From: Haladaptatus cibarius D43
Lineage (GTDB): Archaea; Halobacteriota; Halobacteria; Halobacteriales; Haladaptataceae
Reading direction: 5' to 3'
DNA: 64,000 nt
Assembly (NCBI RefSeq): GCF_000710615.1
Contig: NZ_JDTH01000001.1
Span: 434,001-498,000 of the forward strand
Part shown: positions 35,680 to 43,685 of the stretch, piece after piece
How the letters are laid out: every line of letters begins with the position of its first letter
Position numbering within the stretch: position 1 is the stretch's first letter
Translations under genes and position numbers: made by a program
The notes under the pieces: generated by a model
Database searches by the model: none
The model's input: only the letters and a program-made list of their open reading frames with translations
What the model was told of the DNA's origin: nothing

Positions 35680-36306
35680 ATGGCGTCTTCACGAACACAG
35701 ACACGTGGCGCGCGGAACAGAGTCATGGGCACGATAGCCGTGCTGGCCGTCGCGTTGCTGGTCGCCGCGGCAACCGGATTGTATCGCGCCTTTTCCTACC
35801 TCGCGGCGCTGTTCATCGTCGCAAACTTCGGCGTTGCTTCCATCGAGCGGAACGACGGCGAACTCAATCTCGCACCGTACTCGCCCCTCCTGCTCGGGTT
35901 GGGGGCAGTTTTCACAATCGGATTTACGGTTATCTGGTTGCAGTGGAATCCGAGCGTCACCGAGTACACGTACGTTCTCGGCCTTCCGATTCCAACGCTG
36001 GCGTACTTCGGATTTCTCTGGCTGTTGCCGATTCTCGGCGCGTTTTACTACGCCTTTGCCTTCCCGAAAATCGGAAGCGACGACGTGGTTGATGACATTA
36101 TGACCGACGTGCGGCAGGTACAACGACGAAACCGGTTTCCGCTTTCCGCGGCCCAAGCCGAGGCTGACGGTGCAAGAACGTCCGGCGGAGCAGGAACGTC
36201 GGACACTGCCGGACGTTCGGAGAGTACTGACGACGCAAGCAGTTCCGGAGAGTCCGTGACGACCGGCGACGAGTCGCCGCAAGCAACCGGAGGTGACCAG
36301 CGATGA
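35680..36306 (+). CDS. Membrane protein encoded with a sodium/solute symporter
   Basis: A 208-residue protein with four predicted helices (about 15-36, 38-55, 66-86, 100-124) and a hydrophilic Ser/Thr/Gly-rich C-terminal tail. Its stop overlaps the symporter start (ATGA), so the two are translationally coupled. This is reminiscent of small accessory membrane proteins encoded next to some symporters, such as DUF485-type partners, but no clear homology is visible. Function unknown. Confidence 0.75.
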   Translation: MASSRTQTRGARNRVMGTIAVLAVALLVAAATGLYRAFSYLAALFIVANFGVASIERNDGELNLAPYSPLLLGLGAVFTIGFTVIWLQWNPSVTEYTYVLGLPIPTLAYFGFLWLLPILGAFYYAFAFPKIGSDDVVDDIMTDVRQVQRRNRFPLSAAQAEADGARTSGGAGTSDTAGRSESTDDASSSGESVTTGDESPQATGGDQR

Positions 36307-37874
36307 GTTCGATACCGTTGGTTCCGCTGCAAGAAATTCCGGTTACGGACAGCCCCTACGTCCTGCTTTTCGGCGGACTCTATCTGCTGATGGTGCTCGG
36401 TATCGGTGTCTGGGGCTATCTCCAAACCGAAAGCACCGAAGACTTCCTCATCACGGGAAAGAGCATCGGAACGTGGGTGCTTGCCTTGACGGCGTTTTCG
36501 GTGATTCAGTCCGGATTCGGCTTCGTCGGCGGCCCAGAACTCGTCTACGAATTCGGGACGACTGCGCTGTGGATTTTCTTCACGGCCCCGCTCGGATTCG
36601 TCGTGACGTGGGTTCTGCTGGCGAAACGGATGCGCCTGCTGGCCGACATCCGGGACGTGATGACGCTCGCGGACGGAATGTACGTCAGATACGAGAGCGC
36701 GTGGGTTCGCGGCCTGACCGCAGTCGCGGTCATCATCGGCGTGATGGCGTATCTGGCGACGAACCTTGCGGCGCTTCAGTACGTCATGCGGGCGATTTTC
36801 GGTCTGCCGGTGCTGTGGGGGCTGCTCATTGGCGCGCTCATTTTGCTCCTCTACAGCGTCCTCGGCGGCATGATTGCTGGCGTCTGGACAGACTTCGTGC
36901 AGGCAATCACGATGATTGTTGGCGCAGCTTTCGTCTTCTCCTACGCGCTTTCGTTCGGTGGCGGCATGCAGTCGATTTCGCAAAACCTCGCCTCTGCCGA
37001 CCCGGCGTTCATCTCGCCGTTCGGCGCGATGGGTGCGGCGGGCGCGACCATCTTCACGGCGCTCGGCTGGTGGATTCTCTTCTCGGTCGGCGCAGCAGGA
37101 CAGCCACACCTCATTACGAAGTTCTACATGAGTCGTAACCTCAAAATTCTCCGTTGGGGTGCGCCAATCGCCGCGGTGACCTACGCGATTTCCAGTCTGC
37201 TCGCGTTCTCCACCGGCCTGTCGATGCGCGCGATGGTCGAAGCGGGACAGACCGCCGCGCCGAAAAGTGCGTCCGTCGTCGGCCCGATCTTCGTCCTCGA
37301 ACACACACCGGGTATCGTGGCCGGACTCATTCTCGCGGCACTGCTCGCGGCCATCATGAGCACCAGCGACTCGTTCCTGAACATCGGCGCGGCGGCGGTT
37401 TCCCGCGACATTCCGCGGGCGCTCGGGCGACCAATCAACGACGACAAAACGGAACTTCGAGTCACACAGGCCGCACTCGCCGGTCTCACGGTTGCATCGA
37501 CGCTCATCGTCTATTTCTCGGAGGCGCTGGTCGGCATCCTGGGAACCATCGGCTGGGGATTCTTCGCGGCAGCGTTCTTCGCCATCGCGGGCCTCGGGTT
37601 GAACTGGAAGGGGGCGACGAAAGAAGGTGCAATCGCCGCCCTCGTCGGCGGGTTGGCGGTCAACCTGTTCTACAGCGCGATGCCGTCGATTGCCGACACG
37701 GTTGGACTGTCCGGAGTCGGTACCGCAATCATGAATCTGTACCCCTTCCCCGGTTCGTTCCCGGTCGGAACGGTCGCGCTCTTGGTGACGATTACCCTGT
37801 TCATCGGTGTCTCGATAGCGACGCAGGAACGGACGACGGTTCCGGAAGACATCGCCATTTTGCTCGAACGATAG
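36303..37874 (+). CDS. Sodium:solute symporter (SSS family)
   Basis: A 523-residue transporter with about 13 helices of the LeuT-fold SSS family. Landmarks are YLQTESTEDFLITGKSIGTWVLALTAFS at the N-terminus, the GFVGGPELVYEFGTTALWIFF segment and PGIVAGLILAALLAAIMSTSDSFLNIGAAA. The usual N-terminal Na+ site features are present. Substrates of the family include acetate, pantothenate, proline and other small solutes; none can be assigned. Overlaps the preceding membrane-protein gene by 4 nt. Confidence 0.9.
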   Translation: MSSIPLVPLQEIPVTDSPYVLLFGGLYLLMVLGIGVWGYLQTESTEDFLITGKSIGTWVLALTAFSVIQSGFGFVGGPELVYEFGTTALWIFFTAPLGFVVTWVLLAKRMRLLADIRDVMTLADGMYVRYESAWVRGLTAVAVIIGVMAYLATNLAALQYVMRAIFGLPVLWGLLIGALILLLYSVLGGMIAGVWTDFVQAITMIVGAAFVFSYALSFGGGMQSISQNLASADPAFISPFGAMGAAGATIFTALGWWILFSVGAAGQPHLITKFYMSRNLKILRWGAPIAAVTYAISSLLAFSTGLSMRAMVEAGQTAAPKSASVVGPIFVLEHTPGIVAGLILAALLAAIMSTSDSFLNIGAAAVSRDIPRALGRPINDDKTELRVTQAALAGLTVASTLIVYFSEALVGILGTIGWGFFAAAFFAIAGLGLNWKGATKEGAIAALVGGLAVNLFYSAMPSIADTVGLSGVGTAIMNLYPFPGSFPVGTVALLVTITLFIGVSIATQERTTVPEDIAILLER

Positions 37875-37875
37875 C

Positions 37876-38370
37876 ATGAATGATGTGGACACAGTGAGCA
37901 AAAGCATGAACGAAAACCCCGGTGAAACCCTGCTCGCGCATCTCACGGGCTGGTTCCGCCAGCGCCCTACGTCGATGGAGTACTGGGAACTGCTCGTCAC
38001 CGACGAGCGACTCGTCTGGTGTTTCGTCGGCGAGTCGTTCAAATCCATGCTCTTGCGGGCGGACACGGGCGAACGCGGTCGACAGGAAATCGAGAACATC
38101 ACTCCGAAACGAGCACTCACGCTCAGCGAGCGGAACTTCGCCGTTCCGCTCGCCGCAGTCGAGTCGATTCGGCTTCGAGACGGCTCTCTGTTTCGTCGTG
38201 CGACGTTGACCGTGGAGTGGGACGAAAACGGCGGTGCCGAATCCGACTCGTTCGAGCTTTACGCGACGAAATCGGCGGACTCACAGGTAGACGATGTAGA
38301 AACACTGCAAAACGAATCGGCACTCTCCCACGTTAGTGTCGAGGCCGAGACACAGAGCGGGCTGTTCTGA
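37876..38370 (+). CDS. Unknown cytosolic protein of the symporter operon
   Basis: A 164-residue soluble acidic protein starting 1 nt after the symporter stop codon. A beta-rich central part (WELLVTDERLVWCFVGESFKSMLL, then AVPLAAVESIRLRDGSLFRRATLTVEW) resembles PH-like or GRAM-type folds in pattern only. No family is recognised. The tight spacing suggests a role tied to the transporter. Confidence 0.65.
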   Translation: MNDVDTVSKSMNENPGETLLAHLTGWFRQRPTSMEYWELLVTDERLVWCFVGESFKSMLLRADTGERGRQEIENITPKRALTLSERNFAVPLAAVESIRLRDGSLFRRATLTVEWDENGGAESDSFELYATKSADSQVDDVETLQNESALSHVSVEAETQSGLF

Positions 38371-38400
38371 TTTCGGTTTTCGAATCCTCTTTCCGGGTTG

Positions 38401-39138
38401 CTACTTTCGAGCCAGTATGGTTTCATCCTCTACATCGGGAAACGACGAGACGATTCGTTCGAGCACCTTCTCTTCGGCGCGTCGGAGATTTTTCGAGGCC
38501 GCGGTTTTCGACACGTCGAACTCTTCGGCCAGCGTGCCGAGCGTTGCGTTCCGTGGCGTCTGGAAATAGCCGCCATCGACGGCTTTTTTCAGAGTTTGGC
38601 GTTCCCTCTCGGAGAGGTCACGACACCCGTCGAGGACGTTTTTCGCCGCGCCGAGATGTTGGATGACGTCGAGATAATCCTCGAACGACGTTGCGTTGCG
38701 GCTTTCGACGCGAAAATCGTTGTCGTCTTCCAAATCCGAGAGGGCGTTGTCGGTGTTGTCGGCGGTGTCGAAACCGACACTCCAGAGTTCGCTCCCGTCG
38801 CTGATTTGAAACGGGCCGGTGATGTAGCCGTCGTGTTCTCGGATGGTTCGCATGGCGTTCGTCTGCCCGATGAAGGACTTGATGACCGCCGTGTTTCCCC
38901 GGCGCGAAAGAAGTTCGAACCCCAACATTCCGTCGTGACTTTTGAGCGCGCTGAGGCCATTCGTCAGCGCGCCGCGGTCGTCTCCGGTAACGAGGACTCT
39001 GGTTTCCAACTTCTGTTTGGCCGTGTTGAAATCCCAGTGCATCGTGTGAAACGAGACATCGACCTCGTCAGTCACGTCGATGTATGGACAGTCGTACTGT
39101 ACCATGTCCATTGTTACCGAAATCATAATCCATGTCAT
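38401..39138 (-). CDS. Bat-type HTH_10 transcription regulator between symporter operon and SDR
   Basis: A 245-residue regulator. The N-terminal part has a beta-rich sensory region (about 10-150). The C-terminal HTH_10 domain starts with LSERERQTLKKAVDGGYFQTPRNATLG near 172-198 and has the recognition helix FDVSKTAASKNLRRAEE near 205-221. The start may be 39138 or the later Met at 39111. It is convergent with the symporter operon and divergent from the SDR gene; both those targets share a 16-bp promoter sequence, making this the leading candidate regulator. Confidence 0.85.
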   Translation of the reverse strand: MTWIMISVTMDMVQYDCPYIDVTDEVDVSFHTMHWDFNTAKQKLETRVLVTGDDRGALTNGLSALKSHDGMLGFELLSRRGNTAVIKSFIGQTNAMRTIREHDGYITGPFQISDGSELWSVGFDTADNTDNALSDLEDDNDFRVESRNATSFEDYLDVIQHLGAAKNVLDGCRDLSERERQTLKKAVDGGYFQTPRNATLGTLAEEFDVSKTAASKNLRRAEEKVLERIVSSFPDVEDETILARK

Positions 39139-39183
39139 CGTTCATGCCAAATATAGATGGCGAAAATCGCCACCCGGATTAAA

Positions 39184-39199
39184 TTTACATATCAACCCG
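39184..39199 (+). promoter_or_regulatory. 16-bp promoter sequence shared with the symporter operon
   Basis: Identical to 35628-35643 (tttacatatcaacccg) and at nearly the same distance (54 nt) from the ATG at 39238. The match favours the 39238 start over upstream in-frame codons. Confidence 0.6.
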
Positions 39200-39237
39200 C
39201 TACTTTTCCCTCGCTCGCCGTCTCAGCTATCCCACGA

Positions 39238-40113
39238 ATGACTGGTTCACAGCGCGAGGCTGACGACCGGATTTCCCCGCCGGAGACGACGATGGGCGAC
39301 ATTCTCACCGTCGATGACGACCACTTTACCACCGAGAACGTCTGTATCGTGACGGGCGCAGGGTCGGGAATCGGGCGTTCGACCGCCGTCGCACTGGCGG
39401 CGAACGGCCTGACCGTCGTCGGAACCGACGTAGATGAATCCGGATTGGACGAAACCGCGGACAAAATCGTGGAACTCGAACTTGCTGGCGAGTTTGAGTC
39501 GGTCACCGCCGACCTGACCGAGGACGACGACCTCGACAGAATCGTCGAATCCGCCGCAGAGTACGGAACGATTCGCTACCTCGCCAACATCGCCGGGATG
39601 CAACACATCGACTCTATCGAGGAGTTCCCGATGGAAACCTACGACGCGATTCACGGCATCATGCTCAGAGCGCCCCTCTACCTCTCGAAACGCTGTCTCC
39701 CCCACATTCGCGCGACCGACGACGGCGTGGGCTGTGTCGGCAACATGTGTTCGGTTCACGGGCATTACGTCACCGCCGACAAGGTCGCCTACAACGTCTC
39801 GAAGTTTGGGTTGCGCGGACTCACACAGTCGATTGCCGCGGAAGGAAACGGCTCGATTCGCTCGTTTTCGGTCAGCACGGGCTACGTGAAAACGCCGCTC
39901 GTTACGAACCAAATTCCCGATACGGCAAACCAACGCGGAATCTCAGTCGATGAAGTCGTGGAAGATGTGATGCTCGGCCAAGCGCGAAGCACGGAGATGA
40001 TGGAACCCGTCGATGTGGCCAACCTGTTCGTGTTCGGTTTTTCGGAACACGCGAAACATCTGAACGGCGGCGACTTGCTATTCGACGGCGGGATGACGCT
40101 GACGTACGAGTAG
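39238..40113 (+). CDS. SDR-family oxidoreductase (3-hydroxybutyrate-dehydrogenase-like)
   Basis: A 291-residue NAD(P)-dependent short-chain dehydrogenase. The cofactor loop is GAGSGIG at 40-46, NIAG is near 117-120, and the catalytic S172, Y185 and K189 are present. GYVKTPLVTNQI and the final DGGMTLTYE fit hydroxybutyrate-dehydrogenase-like members. The substrate is unknown. The start is set by the shared promoter spacing. If co-regulated with the symporter, its substrate may be the imported solute or a product of it; this is inference. Confidence 0.85.
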   Translation: MTGSQREADDRISPPETTMGDILTVDDDHFTTENVCIVTGAGSGIGRSTAVALAANGLTVVGTDVDESGLDETADKIVELELAGEFESVTADLTEDDDLDRIVESAAEYGTIRYLANIAGMQHIDSIEEFPMETYDAIHGIMLRAPLYLSKRCLPHIRATDDGVGCVGNMCSVHGHYVTADKVAYNVSKFGLRGLTQSIAAEGNGSIRSFSVSTGYVKTPLVTNQIPDTANQRGISVDEVVEDVMLGQARSTEMMEPVDVANLFVFGFSEHAKHLNGGDLLFDGGMTLTYE

Positions 40114-40161
40114 GCCGACTCTGCGTCCGCCGACCCGGTTGCTCTTTCCGGTGTTCGTCGT

Positions 40162-40872
40162 CTAATACTCGAAATTGCAGACAGGGATGTCCGCAACAGC
40201 CTGTTCGAGGTCGTACCCGTCCTTTCTGACGGTCAGTTTCGGACTGCCATACGACCAGTTTACCTTCCAGCCGAATGTTTCCGTCTTTTTTCCGAATTCC
40301 AGTTCGACGTCGTAGTTGCCGATTTTGTTCGTCGCATGAACCGACTCCCAATCACCGGGTGCGAGGTGTGCCGGTTCCACGATTTGTTCACCTTTTTCGT
40401 TGCGAAGCCGAACGACGACCTCCGTTTCGGTTTCGTTTTTCACCGAAAGGGCACGACCTTCCCGTAGTTTCGGTTCGGGGTCTTCTGGTAGCCTGAGTAC
40501 CCGCTCCTTACCTACCTGCTCGATGCTTGGAGTGTAGTACGCCCGGTCTTTCAGCACGTAGCTGTCCTCTATGCTCATCGTCTCCTAAAGCAAGACTTCC
40601 TCGGCGGCGTACTTTCCGTCAGCGAGCGCGGTGTCAATTTCCTCTTTCACCGGCTCTGGAAACGTGTTGTAGTAGATTATCTGAAGGTCACACCTTCGAT
40701 AGATTCGATTCGCTGGCGTCGTGATTGCCGTCGATGTGGCTGGTGTGGAATCGGTCGTCTCCGGGCTATTCGTCCCGTGGTCGCTCGTTCCCGGTTTCGT
40801 TCCGGCGTTTCCACCGACACAGCCAGCAACGGAGAGGGTCGCACTCTGGGCGAGAAATGTTCGGCGGCGCAT
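40162..40872 (-). pseudogene. Haloarchaeal lipoprotein gene split by an in-frame TAG
   Basis: Read from 40872 the frame gives a Tat lipoprotein signal (RRRTFLAQ, then AGC lipobox at about 16-18), a Thr/Ser-rich linker and about 40 residues of a domain, then a TAG at 40585-40587. The same frame stays open beyond the TAG for 140 codons, ending VCNFEY, with a beta-rich domain (ALSVKNETETEVVVRLRNEKG, LAPGDWESV). The two halves read as one protein of about 236 residues. The second half also has its own ATG (40578) preceded by GGAG, so it could be reinitiated as a separate cytosolic protein, but it lacks an export signal. Most likely this is a nonsense-interrupted gene. Function unknown. Confidence 0.65.
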
Positions 40873-40927
40873 ACCTATCGGTACTCCAACTTTTTTTGAA
40901 TACTTTCTGAAATGTGAAAGGACTCTT

Positions 40928-42283
40928 TTACTCTTTGTCGCCCGATCCGAGGGCGCTCTCGCCGACCGGTTCGTGGCCCTCGATGACTTCCTGTCCGCCC
41001 ATGTACGGGCGCAGGACTTCTGGAATCGTCACGGTGCCGTCGTTGTTCTGGTAGTATTCGAGGATAGCGACCATGACGCGAGGGAGCGCGAGTCCCGAGG
41101 CGTTCAGCGTGTGCAGATACTTTGTCGATTCGTGGCGTTCTGGGCGGTAGCGAAGTCCCGCACGCCGGGCTTGGAAATCTTCGAAGTTCGAGGCGGTCGA
41201 GACTTCGAGCCATCGACCGCCCTCCTCCGGCCCGTCGTCCATGTCGTCGCCGGGTGCCCACACTTCGAGGTCGATCTGTTTCGAGGCCTTGAATCCGAGG
41301 TCACCCGTACAGAGTTCGAGCACGCGGTAGGGCAGTTCCAGCCGTCGCAAGACCTCTTCCGCTTCATCGAGCAGGGTTTCGAGGCGGTCGTAGCTGTTTT
41401 CCGGTTCGACAAAATTCACCATCTCAACTTTGTTGAACTGGTGAACACGAACGATACCGCGGGTTTCGGTGCCGTGTTCTCCTGCTTCCCTGCGGAAGTT
41501 CGGTGTGTAGGCCTGATGTTTCAGCGGCAGATCTTCACGCAAGAGAATATCCCCAGCGTACATGTTCGTCACCGGCACTTCGGCAGTCGGGCAGAGCCAG
41601 AGGTCTTCGCCTTCCAGTTTGTATGCGTCGTCGGCGAATTTCGGCAGTTGACCCGTTCCAGTCATCGAGTCGCTGTTGATGGGAATCGGAGGGAAAATGT
41701 CCACGTACTCCTGTTCGCGGTGGACATCGAGCATGAACTGCATTATCGCGTGTTCGAGTCGCGCGCCGTCGCCTTTGAGGAAGTAAAAGCCACTTCCCGT
41801 GGTCTTTGCCGCGCGCTCCTCGTCGATGATTTCGAGGTCTTCCCCGAGGTCGTAGTGCGGAGTGACTTCCGCGGGTAAGTCGCGCAGGTTGTCGAAGCCT
41901 TCTCTCCGGATTTCCTCGTTGTCCTCCTCGTCCTCGCCGACCGGAACGCTCTCGTCCGGTACGTTCGGAATTTCTAAGATTCGCTCTTCGAGTTCCGAAT
42001 CGAGTTCCTCGGCGCGTTCTTCGACTTCCTCCAGTTCGGCTTTGAGCGCACCCGAGCGTTCGATTGCTTCTTGGGCTTCCTCCTCTTTGCCTTCCTGTTT
42101 CAGGTCGCCGATGCTCCGACTGACCTCGTTTCGTTCGTGGCGCAGGTCGTCGCCCTGCGCTTTCAGTTCTCGCCACTCTTCGTCCATGTCGAGGAACTCG
42201 TCCACGTCCACGTCGGCACCTCGGTTTTCGAGGGCCGCCCGGACTTCGTCGGGATGTTCCCTGATATACTTCCTGTCGAGCAT
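40928..42283 (-). CDS. serS: Seryl-tRNA synthetase
   Basis: A 451-residue class II aminoacyl-tRNA synthetase. The N-terminal coiled-coil arm that holds the long variable loop of tRNA-Ser covers about 30-105. The catalytic part has motif 2 (FRREAGEHGTETRGIVRVHQFNK region) and motif 3 (LNASGLALPRVMVAILEYYQ region). The start at 42283 (MLDRKYIREHPDEVRAAL) is the conserved N-terminus. This is the common bacterial-type SerRS, not the rare methanogen form. Confidence 0.95.
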   Translation of the reverse strand: MLDRKYIREHPDEVRAALENRGADVDVDEFLDMDEEWRELKAQGDDLRHERNEVSRSIGDLKQEGKEEEAQEAIERSGALKAELEEVEERAEELDSELEERILEIPNVPDESVPVGEDEEDNEEIRREGFDNLRDLPAEVTPHYDLGEDLEIIDEERAAKTTGSGFYFLKGDGARLEHAIMQFMLDVHREQEYVDIFPPIPINSDSMTGTGQLPKFADDAYKLEGEDLWLCPTAEVPVTNMYAGDILLREDLPLKHQAYTPNFRREAGEHGTETRGIVRVHQFNKVEMVNFVEPENSYDRLETLLDEAEEVLRRLELPYRVLELCTGDLGFKASKQIDLEVWAPGDDMDDGPEEGGRWLEVSTASNFEDFQARRAGLRYRPERHESTKYLHTLNASGLALPRVMVAILEYYQNNDGTVTIPEVLRPYMGGQEVIEGHEPVGESALGSGDKE

Positions 42284-42427
42284 TCCTGTATCGGATTTCA
42301 GTCCGCCTGCAAAAAACCGTATCGCTCTCACGACTACGGGATGGGAGATGATATCGTAGAGATTTTTACTGAGTCAACGAATCGGTTGTCGGATAGTGGG
42401 TCGTTCAAACGAGTACAGTTTTGCTGT

Positions 42428-42746
42428 TAGCAAATCACGACTCCAATGAAAACCGCCTCCACCCCGCACCCGCTCACACCCTCCCCAACCGATTCGTTCA
42501 CTCGCTGTCGCTCGTTTACTCATCCCTCGCGCGAACTCGGATAGGCCTTCGGGCGAAATGCCCTCAGGCCTACCGACGCACGCGCCACCGTGGTTTGTGT
42601 TGATTCTCGAAACTCGGATTTTCACATGGCGCGCGAAGACGAACCTCCGCCGGAGGTTCGTCCGCGCGAGGGACGACTGAGTGAAGCGAGGGAGGAGGCT
42701 GGGGAAGACGAGGTGCGGTTGCGGTATTTGTTGTCGTGATTTGCTA
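42428..42746. mobile_element. MITE-like non-coding element with 14-bp terminal inverted repeats
   Basis: The ends are perfect inverted copies: tagcaaatcacgac at 42428-42441 and gtcgtgatttgcta at 42733-42746. The inner flanks remain related for about 100 nt when one arm is reverse-complemented (shared blocks such as accgc, ccgcacc, cccca and ccctcgcgcg). The centre contains two more hairpins: taggcct...aggccta (42542-42572) and gacgaacctcc-gcc-ggaggttcgtc (42638-42662). No reading frame of note is present. It looks like a miniature inverted-repeat element or a structured dispersed repeat. No obvious target-site duplication was identified. Confidence 0.6.
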
Positions 42747-42801
42747 TCTGCCTGCCTAAGTAGTTCACTCACTCGCCTTTCGGAGTATTCATACACATTG
42801 G

Positions 42802-42813
42802 ACACAATTGTGT
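42802..42813. promoter_or_regulatory. Palindromic operator candidate of the toxin-antitoxin operon
   Basis: acacaattgtgt is a perfect 12-bp palindrome 4 nt before the ATG at 42818. A further half-site (atacaca, 42791-42797) lies to the left and the right flank gtgtat extends the symmetry. Position at the expected transcription start fits autorepression by the ribbon-helix-helix antitoxin. Confidence 0.5.
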
Positions 42814-42817
42814 ATAC

Positions 42818-43126
42818 ATGAGCCAGCACCACATTACAACCCGAGTTCCCGACGACCTCTACGAGGCTATCGAGATGATTCAGGAGACGGAGCGAACCGA
42901 CCGCTCAACCGCGGTAAAGCGGCTTCTGGAACGCGGTGTCGAAGAATGGCGTCTCGACACTGCTATCCGGCAATACCGTGACGGCGAACTATCGCTCGGC
43001 AAGGCTGCCGAAGTTGCAGGTATCTCTTACTGGCGGTTTCTTGACGTTCTCGAATCTCGGGGAATCGAAATGAATTACGACGAATCCGACCTCGAATCGG
43101 ATTTCGCGGCGGTGCGCGACGAATGA
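42818..43126 (+). CDS. Antitoxin (ribbon-helix-helix plus UPF0175-type domain)
   Basis: A 102-residue DNA-binding protein. The N-terminal part (TTRVPDDLYEAIEMIQETERTDRSTAVKRLLERG, about 7-40) is ribbon-helix-helix-like. The C-terminal part (YRDGELSLGKAAEVAGISYWRFLDVLESRGI) matches the UPF0175 helix-turn-helix type. It is predicted to bind its own operator and neutralise the downstream PIN-domain toxin. ATG overlaps: its TGA shares bases with the toxin ATG (ATGA), the typical coupling of type II modules. Confidence 0.85.
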   Translation: MSQHHITTRVPDDLYEAIEMIQETERTDRSTAVKRLLERGVEEWRLDTAIRQYRDGELSLGKAAEVAGISYWRFLDVLESRGIEMNYDESDLESDFAAVRDE

Positions 43127-43647
43127 GTTCGGTCGTCATCACCGACACGACGGTACTCATCTATCTCGGAAAACTCGGCGAACTCGACCGTCTTGACGCG
43201 CTGTTCGACCACGCTCTCGTGCCGAATGCCGTGTACGAAGAAGTCGTTACTCGTGGACGCGAAGAACGATACATGGATGCGCTTTCGGTCGAACAGGCGG
43301 CAGAATCGTTTCTCACAGTTCGGTCGCTCGAAGGTGACACGGCGAAACGAGCGGAACGAATCGAAAACTCCGCAGAGCTGGGTCGCGGTGAATCAGCAGC
43401 GATTGCGCTCGCACTCGCCGAAAACGCGCGCTGTCTTACCGACGACCACGCAGCGCGAAAAACCGCCGAATCGCTCGGAACGGACGTGGGCGGAACGATT
43501 TACGTCCTTCTCGAATCGCTCGATTCCGGCACAATCGGTTTTGAGGAGTACGTCTCGTTACTCAATGACCTCACCGACAACGGATTCCGGATGAGTGCGA
43601 GCCTCTATCGGCGGGCAGTCCAGATGGGACGAGAACTTCGACACTGA
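43123..43647 (+). CDS. DUF3368/PIN-domain toxin
   Basis: A 174-residue predicted ribonuclease. The N-terminal VVITDTTVLIYLGKLG carries the first PIN acidic residue, VPNAVYEEVVTRG follows, the GRGESAAIALALAENARCLTDDHAARKTAE segment supplies further acidic residues, and the GTIYVLLESLDSG part closes the domain. Family DUF3368 members are toxins paired with UPF0175 antitoxins. Located just right of a MITE-like element, so the whole unit may be a recent arrival. Confidence 0.85.
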   Translation: MSSVVITDTTVLIYLGKLGELDRLDALFDHALVPNAVYEEVVTRGREERYMDALSVEQAAESFLTVRSLEGDTAKRAERIENSAELGRGESAAIALALAENARCLTDDHAARKTAESLGTDVGGTIYVLLESLDSGTIGFEEYVSLLNDLTDNGFRMSASLYRRAVQMGRELRH

Positions 43648-43685
43648 CGCGAATCGTTTTTCCCGTCGGCCCGCACGTATTCTGT

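Larger units (their letters stand above)
42284..42817. other. 534-nt intergenic region containing an inverted-repeat element
   Basis: The first about 140 nt hold the serS promoter. The element at 42428-42746 fills most of the rest. The last 70 nt are the promoter and operator of the toxin-antitoxin operon. No protein-coding gene is supported. Confidence 0.6.

Noticed and set aside
36048-38120. 690-codon frame antisense to the symporter operon
   Set aside because: Arg/Glu-rich translation without folds, entirely overlapping well supported genes on the other strand.
40585-40587. TAG as a pyrrolysine codon or programmed readthrough
   Set aside because: Pyrrolysine systems are known in methanogens and some bacteria; nothing in this window supports one, and a nonsense change is simpler.
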